NCBI RefSeq assembly: GCF_000001735.4
Contig: NC_003076.8
Span: 23,005,835-23,069,834, forward strand
DNA: 64,000 nucleotides
Origin: Arabidopsis thaliana
Taxonomy: Eukaryota; Streptophyta; Magnoliopsida; Brassicales; Brassicaceae
Reading direction: 5' to 3'
The number at the start of each line of letters is the position of its first letter. Within the stretch, counting starts at the first letter, position 1. Shown here one piece after another: positions 17,162 through 26,783 of this stretch. The position numbers and the translations under genes are program-made. The notes beneath the pieces were generated by a model. That model made no database searches, was not told the DNA's origin, and saw nothing but the letters and a program-made list of their open reading frames with translations.

Positions 17162-18174
17162 ATGGCGGACTCTGTTTTGAAGGAGGTTAACTGTGGCCGG
17201 CCTGAAAAGATCCCGAAGTTGGACAAAGCTTGCGAAGGATCGAAATCGTCCTGGAAACATCTCAAGCTAGGAAACGTGGAAGATGATGAGTATCTTCGAC
17301 AGTATTGTTTGTTTCACTACGAATTCCATAAATCCGAGGTACTATTCAACTTTAATTTTTAAGCTTCCTTTCCTTCAAAATTAGGGTTAATTCGAAAATC
17401 GGAATCTGATAAGAAGTCTTTTTTGGCTTAATTAGGGTTTCACGGTTGATTGGGAGAAATATGACTACATGTTCCATATAAGGCCGTTGGAAAATTCACC
17501 ACCTATCAGCGATATACGAACCAATGCTGATGTGATCCGTGATGTGACACTCTTTGCCATTGAGAAACACAATGAAGCTCATGGATCTAAACTTGTGTTT
17601 GTCGAGCATGTCTCAGCTAATTTCAAATTTGCCAATGGTCTCCTCTGCTGGTTAACATTCTGGGCTACCGATATGGCCTCATCCGCTCCTACATCGCAGA
17701 TCTATCAAGTCGAACTTTGGCGTCGCGGAAAACAGTTTGAAATTCCCATCTTCAGGGTCAAGCCTAAGGACGAAGGTGACAAATTTCGTTTTAACTCTAT
17801 TGGTTTCTTCTTTTTATTCTTTGGCTGCTACCTATTCTGATGTTTAACTCGTGTGTGTTTATGCGATGCAGAGATGGATGATGTTGAAGTGAAACCACCC
17901 TCTCCCATGCCTTATGATGACTATGGTACTGCTACTTTCTCTTGGTTTACCTTTTGTGACCTTAGATTAGTTTACTAGGTGTTTTACTTTTCTGATCAAA
18001 CTAAACCACCTTTACCTTTGCTTTTCTAATCAATGCTAGTATTCATTAATTGTGTTTTGTTGTCATGTAGATAAACCACCGGTTGTCTTTGTTCGAGCTG
18101 CTCCTGAAGATGGTGTCCCTTTCGTCTTTGATCGAACTGGAGCTCTTTATGATCTCTATCGGTCTGGTTTGTAA
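17162..18174 (+). CDS. Cystatin-related protein, tandem copy 1 (224 aa)
   Basis: Exons 17162-17338, 17436-17775, 17872-17925 and 18071-18174; 225 codons with stop. The start MADSVLKEVN follows a CT-rich leader shared with copy 2. The protein has a Glu/Asp-rich N terminus, the family signature DDEYLRQYCLFHYEFHKSEGF, and a cystatin-like fold region (IEKHNEAHGSKLVFVEHV, WLTFWATDMASS, YQVELWRR). The C-terminal tail contains PFVFDRTGA. I see no QxVxG hairpin of active cystatins, so protease inhibition is doubtful. It belongs to the Arabidopsis-expanded cystatin-related family. Probably At5g56910. The next gene is a tandem duplicate about 1 kb downstream with fewer introns, and a third copy lies at 55.2-56.5 kb on the other strand. 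Confidence 0.88.
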
Positions 18175-18755
18175 GGAAAAAGTATATATACCATTCCTTT
18201 GGTGACAAAGAGATATGATGTTAGTCACTGACTGAAAAATCAAATTAGGCTTGTATTAATATTATACCCTCTGAATTTTCAACTTCTTCTATCTCTCTAA
18301 ATGTACTAGCTTCTCTTCTAGAGATCTATGAACACAAATAGAATTGATATTCAAAAATCCATTTGTTTGAGAAAAGAATGTAACTTTAATTTACCTTTTT
18401 TGGTGGTGGTGGATCTTCATAAATTTGTTTTCTTTTTCTTCTATCCATATCTTAAAAGGAAAAAAACAATGAGTTCATGAAAACCAACTTAGTGAAACAA
18501 AAATAAAATTCACCAATTTTAATATAGACATATAAGCTTTCTGCATTTTGAAGAGGTTATCAAAAATATATCTAAAGAGAAAAAAATCTCACGAGGGAAG
18601 AAATCTCACCCAAAAATTTAGCTTATTTCCGTTTTCCTTTCTTGATGTCACATTCAGCCTGATACAAAGAGGAAAATGAGCTTGTAGCGGCCCACTAGAC
18701 TCGTAGCAGACTTTTTGCGTTTTTACTTTGACGGTGTATTTTTTCTTTATTTATA
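18175..18755. other. Intergenic, 3' UTR of cystatin-related copy 1
   Basis: AT-rich spacer. The first ~150 bases are probably 3' UTR. No further gene is visible. Confidence 0.45.
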
Positions 18756-18759
18756 TGTT

Positions 18760-19036
18760 AGACCATCTTCATTGGGGGTATCTCATAGGAGTTTCTCACA
18801 ATTAAAAATATAAAAATAATAAAAATGAAGGAGAGAGAGTGTAGAAAGTTTCCACTTGAGAAACTTTGAGATACTCTGTACAACCCATCATGACAATTCT
18901 CATTTTACTATTGGTTTAATTTTTTAACTAAAATACTTTTTTAATCAAATAATCAAATTATAATATAATATTAATATTTTTTTGTTTGAGAAACTTTGTG
19001 GGTTTCTCATGGATGGAATAGATGGAAATGCCCTTA
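18760..19036. mobile_element. MITE-like element (copy A) between the tandem cystatin-related genes
   Basis: The left end reads GACCATCTTCATTGGGGGTA and then TCTCATAGGAGTTTCTCAC. The right end, reverse-complemented, reads AAGGGCATTTCCATCTATTC and then CATGAGAAACCCACAAAG. These imperfect terminal inverted repeats flank an AT-rich core without coding capacity, typical of a small non-autonomous DNA transposon. A related copy lies near 31.6-31.8 kb. No clear target-site duplication was identified, so exact ends are uncertain. Confidence 0.5.
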
Positions 19037-19165
19037 GCTGCAGCATGCATTGAGAATACGTAGATACTTTCTCTCGAATCTTCTTCTTCAGAAAGAAAAA
19101 AAGAGAAAAGAAAACACGACAATTGTCTTCTCTTCTCGAAGGTGCGTTAGGGTTCCGATCTAATC

Positions 19166-19931
19166 ATGGCGGACTCTCTTTTGATGGAGGTTAACTATCG
19201 CCGGCCTGAAAAGATTCCGAAGTTGGACGAAGATTGTGAAGGATCGGAATCTTCGTCGAAACAGCGCGTGGTCAAGTGGGGAACAGCGGAAGATGATGAA
19301 TACTTGCGACAGTATTTGTTGTTTCACTATCAATTCCAGAAAACTCAGGTAAGAAAAAACCCCTAGATTTCTCTGTAGTTAGGGTTGAGATTTGAAATCT
19401 GATTATGGAATCTGTTTTGTTGAAAATTAGGGTTTCTCGATTAAATGGGAGCAATTTGATTACAATTTTCGTAGTAGATCAATGGATAAGTCTCCAAATG
19501 AAATCAGCGAGAGAAAAAGCAATGCCGTATTGATCCGTGAGATGACACTCACTGCTATCGACAAACACAACGAAGCTCATGGAACCAAACTTGTGTTTGT
19601 GGAGCATGTTGAGGCAAATTACCAATTGACCAGAGGTCTTACCTGCTGGTTAACATTTTGGGCTACAGATATGGCCTCTTCCCCTCCACAGTCTAAAATC
19701 TATCAAGCACATGTGTGGCGTCGCGGACAAAACTTTCACACTTTTATATTCAGGCTCAAGCCCACAGATGAAGAGATTGAAGCTGTTGAAGTGCAGCCAC
19801 CGTCTCCCATGCTTTATGAATTAGATAAACCACCGATTGTCTTTTCTCGACCTGGTCCTGAAGATGAAGCATTGCCTGGTGTCCCCTTTGTCTTCAATCG
19901 AACTGGAGCTGGTCTTGACCCCGATTGGTAG
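19166..19931 (+). CDS. Cystatin-related protein, tandem copy 2 (227 aa)
   Basis: Exons 19166-19348 and 19431-19931; 228 codons with stop. The start is MADSLLMEVNYRRPEKIPKL, parallel to copy 1. Conserved blocks are DDEYLRQYLLFHYQFQKTQ, GFSIKWEQFDYNF, IDKHNEAHGTKLVFVEHV, CWLTFWATDMASS and PFVFNRTGAGLDPDW. Two introns present in copy 1 (17776-17871 and 17926-18070) are absent, and the frame runs straight through TDEEIEAVEVQPPSP and YELDKPPIVF. No canonical cystatin QxVxG loop is visible, so inhibitor activity is unproven. Probably At5g56920. The upstream leader (CACGACAATTGTCTTCTC) resembles that of copy 1, so the duplication included promoter-proximal DNA. Confidence 0.88.
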
Positions 19932-20215
19932 AGTATGCTCTTGATCCCGATAGGATAATGTATGCCAGTCCCTTTTTGGCATTGACTAGTAATATTTCTA
20001 ATGTAAGTCGTCGGTTTGGAAATTTTGTTACTTGGTCAAACTTTTTTACAAGGAAATTATGTACTATCACTTATCCATAGATATACCATTAACCGTGAGT
20101 AATTTATATTATCAACACACACTATTCGTATTGACATCGAATAAATACAAGGTCCCATAAATTGACCTGAACCTATTCTTATGTTATGATGCAGAGGAAT
20201 ATAATTAAGTAAGAG
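19932..20215. other. 3' UTR and short spacer after cystatin-related copy 2
   Basis: AT-rich, with no gene. It ends at the ATAAG sequence flanking the inverted-repeat element. Confidence 0.4.
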
Positions 20216-20220
20216 ATAAG

Positions 20221-21475
20221 TTGGAAAGTAGACACTTTTTTTATAAATAATTTGCAAAGTAGGTAGTTTTTTTAGAAATATGAGAAATAGACACTTTTCT
20301 CTTTCCTCTCTAATACAACTTTTTGTCTAATAGAGATTTTAGTAAATGACTTATATAACCTTTTGTTATTTTGTTATGTAGTAAGATAAAGACAAAACTC
20401 AAGTCAAATCCTACTTTTTATTTTTACTTAAATATTTTTACTTTATTTGATGATATTTCTTCATAAAAATTTACCACATAATCATATTAGTTCTTAAAAT
20501 TTTTATGTGAATCTAAAAAATCTAATTTTGCTATATTTTAAAAATATGTAGCAATTTTTATTTAATCTCAGCCGACGGTGTACGTGATATTGTTAAAATT
20601 GGTGTACTAATGGTAGTATACAACAATAACGTAAAAATTAATATATAATTACTGATGTAGAAAATGATACACTGAGTATAACAGTGTACAAAATGATGTA
20701 CATAGATGATGAAAAATATGGTGTACATAATCGTACACCTTTAAAAATCTATGAGACAGTGTACTAACATTGGTGTACGAGATGATGTACACCACTAATT
20801 GAAATAATGATTTATACATTCTCTATAAGTGTACACCAAGTTTTGTACACTTTGTCTACCAATCTTGTATGTTATCATTTAAAAGTTGTATATATCATTC
20901 TATCCACCAATCGTCATAATAGTTTCAATCATTTTGTACACCATTAAGAGTAACTTAATTATGTACACCATCATGTACACCATTATATTGAATAATAATA
21001 TTTGGTTTATACAATCATTATGTTTGTAAAATATTAAAAACAATATTACTTATATTAATAAGTATAAGAGAAGTCAGTGATGATTTATGAAATATCGGTG
21101 TACACACTTGTACACCAACGAATAATGGTTAGTGTACAAAACAATGTTTTAAATGTTTGTGCATTATAATGATGACAGATAAATACTCTAAAAGTCAATG
21201 TAATTTAAAAAAAAAAAAAAATTTAAATATTTAAGAAAACTAAAATAAAAAAACAAAAAGATAAAGACAAACAAAATAAAGTAAAAATAGTTCCTCATAT
21301 AATTTTTATTCTCTCTCAAGATAAAGGGTATTTTAGTATTTGATATGTATTTTGTCTTTTAGTCTATTAGATAAATTCTCTATCTCACAAAAAGCAAAAA
21401 AAGTGTCTATCTCTCTAATTTTTAAAAAAACTACCTATTTTACAAATTATTTTTGAAAAAGTGTCTATTTTGCCA
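20221..21475. mobile_element. Non-autonomous DNA transposon with long terminal inverted repeats and a GTGTAC motif array
   Basis: The left end TTGGAAAGTAGACACTTTTT and the reverse complement of the right end TTGGCAAAATAGACACTTTT match. The similarity continues inward for about 85 bases, including TAATTTGCAAAGTAGGTAGT against TAATTTGTAAAATAGGTAGT and a second AATAGACACTTTT / GATAGACACTTTT block. ATAAG flanks both ends (20216-20220, 21476-21480) and may be all or part of a target-site duplication. The interior has no coding capacity but holds about 17 copies of GTGTAC/GTACAC in both orientations between 20577 and 21137. Long inverted repeats suggest a Mutator-like (MULE) origin; that class assignment is inference. 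Confidence 0.72.
20577..21137. repeat. Array of GTGTAC / GTACAC motifs inside the transposon
   Basis: The core recurs irregularly, often as GGTGTACA, AGTGTACA, ATGTACACC or TTGTACACC, for example near 20578, 20602, 20684, 20720, 20732, 20772, 20784, 20829, 20844, 20936, 20961, 20974, 21098, 21109 and 21131. Spacing varies from about 10 to 120 bases, so this is not a simple tandem repeat but a cluster of separate binding-site-like words. Confidence 0.75.
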
Positions 21476-21480
21476 ATAAG

Positions 21481-22110
21481 CCCATTAAATAATGTTTATT
21501 CATAGATTGTTTTTCTTTTTGAGGGTAACCTTTAAATGTTTGAAGTTTATGTATCAAATGATTGATGTTCACAAGAACTTAAAGAATTACTTTTCAATAC
21601 CAATATTTTGTAGTAATAATACTTAGAAGTTAATTAAAAGCTAATTTTACGTTCTACGTAATTTTGCATGAGAATATATAGTCTTATAGTAATACAGCAC
21701 CAGTGCACCACCCACTCCGTTTCCCTTATGTCTTCCTAAACATGTATTGTTTGGCTGTAAACATGCTCGAAAGATGTTGTTTAATTAAAATCTGATAACA
21801 AAAGTTGCAAACAAAATCCCAACCGTAGCTATTTTTATCCTTACAAATGGATAAATAAGCCAAAAATAACAGTTTCAAGTCTTACACTAAACTGATCTGA
21901 TTGGATCATCGAAAACAAATTGAGCAAAACTTGGATTTCTTCAGACTTTTGAGATTATTCAACCGAATAAACCTTATTCATAGACCAATACAATAATTAT
22001 CTACATCAAAGTTATCACTCCCGTGAAATTTTACGAGAGATCAATAGCTTTAAATATTGATGCTCTGTTTCATCTACATGAAGTATAACTTTTATCTCAA
22101 AAACCAAATT
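21481..22110. other. Intergenic, mostly 3' flank of the EMB1789-like gene
   Basis: AT-rich with no gene seen. The right part is probably the 3' UTR of the minus-strand zinc-finger gene. Confidence 0.4.
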
Positions 22111-22114
22111 AAGA

Positions 22115-24731
22115 TCAGTTTTTGCCGTGGCTGAAGCTCGACAAGAACTCGAGAATCTTGGAAGATATGTTCCCTGAGTTTCTGGTTACAGCCGTGTCAA
22201 CAGTAACATTGCTCTTATTTACAGCTTCTGTTGGATCATTGTTGCCTCGTTCAACTTTAGCGGATTCGAATTCTGCAGCGAGTTTCATGGCTGAGAGTAG
22301 AGAACTTTGAATGTGTGAGCTAGGCGTAGTCTTGAGATTTTTACTACTTGCTGGTTTTTGAGGCTCTCGATTCAGAGTTTTTTGTTCTTCTGATGCAAAT
22401 GATAAGAAACTTATTCCTTTTGGAGGCCCCAGAGGGAGAAAGCTTCCCTGTTGTGACTGCTTCAATGTCTGACTATCAGAGTTGTCTGTGTTTGGCTTGG
22501 ACGCAGAAGACGCTTTCACCGTATCCTCTTGTGAGGTTTTGTCTAAAGAGAGAAAACTCATACCCTTTGGAGCAACGGATGGTTTTCTCAAAGGAGGAAC
22601 CTGTGGAGGCGTTACATGTTCATTGATCTTTGAAGATGATGCATCAGATGAGTTTCGTTGGTTAGAATGACTTGAGGGCTTCAAAAACGCAACAGAGCTT
22701 GAAACTCTTGCTTGGATCGCCGGTAATTTGGCTATGGCATCTCTCACGGATTGTTTTTTTGTTTTCTGAGGCGAGAAAGACGCTGCAGTGATCTTAGTAG
22801 ACGAGACTGTTACATTTGCACTCGGCGTGTCTGAAGCAGATTGTGGAGTACCCTGTTAAGTGAAGATTAGTATAGTAGGATCAAAAGATCAATAAGTTAT
22901 TAGACTCTGGAAGAAGAATCATGAGAAGATCGAGAGATTGGTTTTTACCTTATGCGAAAACAAACAACTATCACCCCTGTAGCAGAAACCTTTAGTAATG
23001 AAATTATTGCAAGGGTATTTGGAGAGATCATGGTCGAAAGGACAATCATCTCCTTTCATACATGACTGGGTTGCAAAGTAGCAGCAAGGCTGAAACAACA
23101 AGAAGACACGAGTATTAGAGACCAAGGAGATGACCCAGCTATTTAAACTTGAGAAAATAAGTTATCTCTTGAAACAGTAATCTTACCGAACATTTGGTTT
23201 CCGGTATTGTATCATGTGAAAATTTGCATTTATCTCCCTACAAAAGAAGAAAAACAAGTGCATCAGCAAACAAAACTTTTAAATCCAAAGAAATATTTAT
23301 AATCCAAAGCCGTTGTGTAGACCTCATGGCACCGCCCCTTGAGATAGTGTCGACAATACTTGATAGGCTTTGGTTTTGGAGCTACTGGTTTCAGTTTCAG
23401 CTTTTTCACGCCAAGGGCTATACGCTCTTGAGCTCTTTTTATCCTAGCTTTTGCCTGCATGAAATAGCTTATCAGTAAGTAAACATCTTACTCCACACAC
23501 AAAATGATTGTAAGATATCCCCGTAATATGTCAAAGAAATGCATACACTACATTACCCTCTTTCTGGCTTTTGCATCCTTAGAAGGCGCAGACCTTTTTT
23601 TGATGGAGGTTCCAGGATCCATCTGCAAGTTAAAATACAAGTCAGATTTTATTAACACCTAAGCAACATAACATAACAAGATTCTTTAATATTGGATACC
23701 TTTGCTTCGTTACTGAAAGTTTGATCAATCTTCTTGGCTTGATTATCTACATTCATTACCTCAACACCAAAACTCTTATGACTAGTGAGATGGCTATTAC
23801 CAGTTCCATCTTGTGAGACCTGATACTCCTCATGTCTTTCGACTGTTTCATCATCTTCTACAAGCATATCATCATTATCATCCCCTGATATCTCTCCTTC
23901 TTCTACATCATCACCTCCAACTATCCGAGACACAGAATCTACCAAAACCGGACTATTATCAACAGGTTTCTCTAATTCCATCTCTCTTTGAACTGTTCCA
24001 TTACAAGCTTCCAAAACTCCAGAACTTATAACCTCATTAGATTCAACAGATTTAGGAACCTCCTCTGCCTTTTTCTCACTTTCAACTGGATCTACTTGAA
24101 CTTGAGTTGCAATATTAGGCTTCTCCAGGACATTTTGGACAATGTCATAGTCATTCACATCCAATGCCTCAAAGAGATTCACACAACTTTCTGGAACAGA
24201 ATCTTGAGTTTCATTAATCATAAGCTCAAAGCTATCGAAAAAATCTGTGTGTCTACTAACAACAGATGCATCTTGCAAGTCAATTCCATCACAAATATCT
24301 CCAAGCATCAAACTCTTTTCCTGTGAAATTGTTTCCACCTTCTCACCACTTGAATCACCAGACACTCCATTGAGTTTTGATTCCGTAATTGATAAATTCT
24401 CCGGCGGTTCGCAAGTTTCTCCCGGAGACTCTTGAGCAATTTCTATGTAAGAAAACACAAATAGCATCAGAAATAGTTTCAGGCAATTTCAAGCAACAGA
24501 TGAACTTTGAATTTTGATTACTAGAAGATGAATTAATCATTCCTAAGAACTTTGACTTCGAATCGAACACTGACCTGTTCGTAAGACCAGCTCCTGGAGA
24601 ACTGCCGGTGTGGCAAGAGAAATTTGAGGCTCCCGATCGAAACTCGAGCAAAAGTGATAAAGCAAAGAGCGATAATTTCGATTCGGCAGATGCGTGCGTC
24701 GGTGAGGAAACGGAGCGACGGAAGATTCCAT
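22115..24731 (-). CDS. emb1789: CCCH zinc-finger protein EMB1789-like (675 aa)
   Basis: Exons: 24731-24575, 24442-23700, 23622-23557, 23454-23323, 23237-23187, 23089-22949, 22852-22115; 676 codons with stop. Residues ~53-300 are acidic and Ser-rich and probably disordered. A basic Lys/Arg-rich stretch (SIKKRSAPSKDAKARKR, KARIKRAQERI) looks like a nuclear signal. Residues ~356-430 hold three consecutive CCCH fingers: CRHYLKGRCHEGDKCKFSH, CCYFATQSCMKGDDCPFDH and CNNFITKGFCYRGDSCLFSH. The C-terminal half is Ser-rich with the short repeated phrases GMSFLSLD and GISFLSFA. The triple-finger layout is typical of nuclear RNA-binding proteins; the locus (At5g56930, from memory) is known from an embryo-defective mutant. 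Direct RNA targets cannot be inferred. The gene is divergent from the S16 gene, with 313 bases between start codons. Confidence 0.92.
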
Positions 24732-25044
24732 TGTCTCCGCCGGAGAATAATCTCAACCAGTACCGATAGGCTCAACTTCGGCTTGTCTTTCGCCGGAGAA
24801 AGGCCGTCTTGTGGCGGTGGACGATTTAAAAATCTTTATTGGGCTTGTATCATCTTTGATGTTAATGGGCTTCCTGATTTTGTAGGCCCAATGAATCCTT
24901 CAACAAACGGCGTCGTAATAAGGATCCAAACCCTAAAAGATTTATGGATTCAGAGTTTTCGAAATTGGAATTTCTCACTCTCTCTATCTCTCTTAGCCAG
25001 CTCTGATCATTTCGATTTTTTTCCGGTGAAAAGGGAGGAGAAAC
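24732..25044. promoter_or_regulatory. Bidirectional promoter (EMB1789-like / S16) with site II and telo-box
   Basis: Between the two ATGs lie TGGGCT at 24840-24845, TGGGCT at 24866-24871, GGCCCA at 24885-24890 and a telo-box AAACCCTAAA at 24928-24937. Site II plus telo-box is the classic arrangement of plant ribosomal-protein and growth-linked promoters, so coordinated expression of both genes in dividing cells is a reasonable inference. Confidence 0.75.
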
Positions 25045-26366
25045 ATGGTTGTACGTATCAGACTGTCGAGATTTGGATGCAAAAATCGGCCATTTTTTAG
25101 GGTTATGGCTGCTGATAGCAGATCTCCAAGAGACGGGAAGCATCTTGAGGTCTTAGGTTACTTCAATCCTTTGCCAGGTGATTGACAAAACAAAATGTAT
25201 TCCAATTGGTGTTGTTCGTAGAGTTTTCGATTAAAATACACGATCTCTTGGTCTATGTGTTCAGGCCAGGACGGTGGTAAGAGGATGGGTCTCAAGTTCG
25301 ATCGAATTAAGTATGTTTCTTCTCATCTAATTCTCTAGTTTCTTATGTTTTTTTCGGTAAAATCAGGTAGGTTTTGGGTTGAATTTACTCAGAAAGAGGT
25401 CTCTGAATGCTTCACTAGATGATTAAGGCTTTTCTGCATTTGAAGTGTTTTGGTTAATTGCTAAAGTTAGCTTCTAGCCGCCTCTAGATATCTTAATGCA
25501 TTGTTGTATAGTCAACATTGTGTTATAGTTAACTATCTTTCGATCTGATACAAAGGAGCTGAGTTCAGTCTTTGAATGGTTTTTGTTATCGAAAGGCGAA
25601 TGAATCTACATGTTTCCCATGGTTGGTTTTGATCACTTTCTTTCTCTTCATGGTATTGAACCATTAGTTGAAGCAATTTTCTACCTCATTTAATCACTAA
25701 CTTATGAAAGGAAAAACTGAAATATTTGTGGAAATTCATCAACAAGTTTTGTTATATAACAAATGAAACTTCTCCGCCAGTCTTGAGTCTTTCTATGGAA
25801 CTTCTGCTCTGAGTTCTGGAATTGTTTCTTATTAGTGTAAGATGAAGAACCTGTTGATTATCTATTCGTATACACACTTACTTACATTCTTAATTGTTCA
25901 CCATATACAACCTCTTTTGCATAATTGTATGGTCATGTAGCTTTAGAATCTTGTCATGCTCTTTATCATCATCTAAAATTAAGATTATAATGTCCGGATA
26001 TTAGAAGAACACATGTCAAGACTACTTAAAAGTTAGATCCTGGTCTGTCTTTCTTTTGTTCTGAATGACTAGTTTCAACAGAGGATGCATATAGTTTGAT
26101 TAATGGACATTTTGTTTGATTCTCTTGTTCTGTACAGGTACTGGTTATCTGTTGGTGCTCAGCCATCAGACCCGGTTCAACGTCTCCTATTCAGATCCGG
26201 TTTACTTCCTCCTCCTCCAATGGTGGCTATGGGACGTAAAGGTGGAGCACGAGACACACGCCCAGTTGATCCGATGACTGGTCGCTATGTGGATGCAGAG
26301 AATAAAACAGTTAATGCCAATGATAACCAGCCTAAGGAAGAGGATACAGAAGCCAAGAGTGCATGA
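25045..26366 (+). CDS. Organellar ribosomal protein bS16 (135 aa)
   Basis: Small-subunit ribosomal protein S16 of bacterial type, encoded in the nucleus. Exons 25045-25177, 25265-25310 and 26138-26366; 136 codons with stop. [20 protein letters not shown] aligns with the very start of bacterial S16 (VTIRLARHGAKKRPFY type). [15 protein letters not shown] and [18 protein letters not shown] complete the S16 fold by residue ~80. Residues ~95-135 are a charged plant-specific tail ([18 protein letters not shown]). No cleavable N-terminal extension precedes the fold, so targeting information would have to lie within the mature N terminus. That fits published plant S16 proteins that enter mitochondria and sometimes plastids. 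Intron 2 is unusually long (827 nt). Probably At5g56940. Confidence 0.92.
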
Positions 26367-26783
26367 TTCATTAGCCTTCTGTCATCGTAGCTTTTCAAGT
26401 TCACTTTGTTGTCGATTATATTGTGTAATGCAGCATTAGACAACTGACTTGTTTCCTTTGTTTGGCGATAAACGGCAAGGTGTTTGGCACTTTTTGCAGA
26501 AACGGCACATATTTTGCATTGGGATATTTTAGATTTTAAAAAATGAAAAAGTAAATAAAAATGCCAGCGAGGGAATTAAAAAAAAAAGAATGGCAGTTGT
26601 TAGGTTTAAATTTTATAAAGGAGGAAGCCACGTTTTGCGTTTAGTCGCCACCCAGAAAAAACCCTCAAGTCTTCTTCTTCTTCCTCAATCTCTCCACCTC
26701 TTTTCAAACCTTCTTCACACTCTCTCTCAATCAATCCTTTTTCTTCTCAAATCTTTCAGTTTTGATCTCTAAATTTCCAGAAA
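26367..26783. promoter_or_regulatory. S16 3' UTR and NAP1;3 promoter/leader
   Basis: A TATA-like TTTTATAAAGG near 26609-26619 precedes a CT-rich leader (TCTTCTTCTTCTTCCTC) about 120 bases before the NAP1;3 ATG. The proximal part is the S16 3' UTR. Confidence 0.5.

Noticed and set aside
24624..25100. 158-codon plus-strand frame spanning the divergent promoter
   Set aside because: It overlaps antisense EMB1789 exon 1 and the S16 start region in the wrong frame; no domain is visible.
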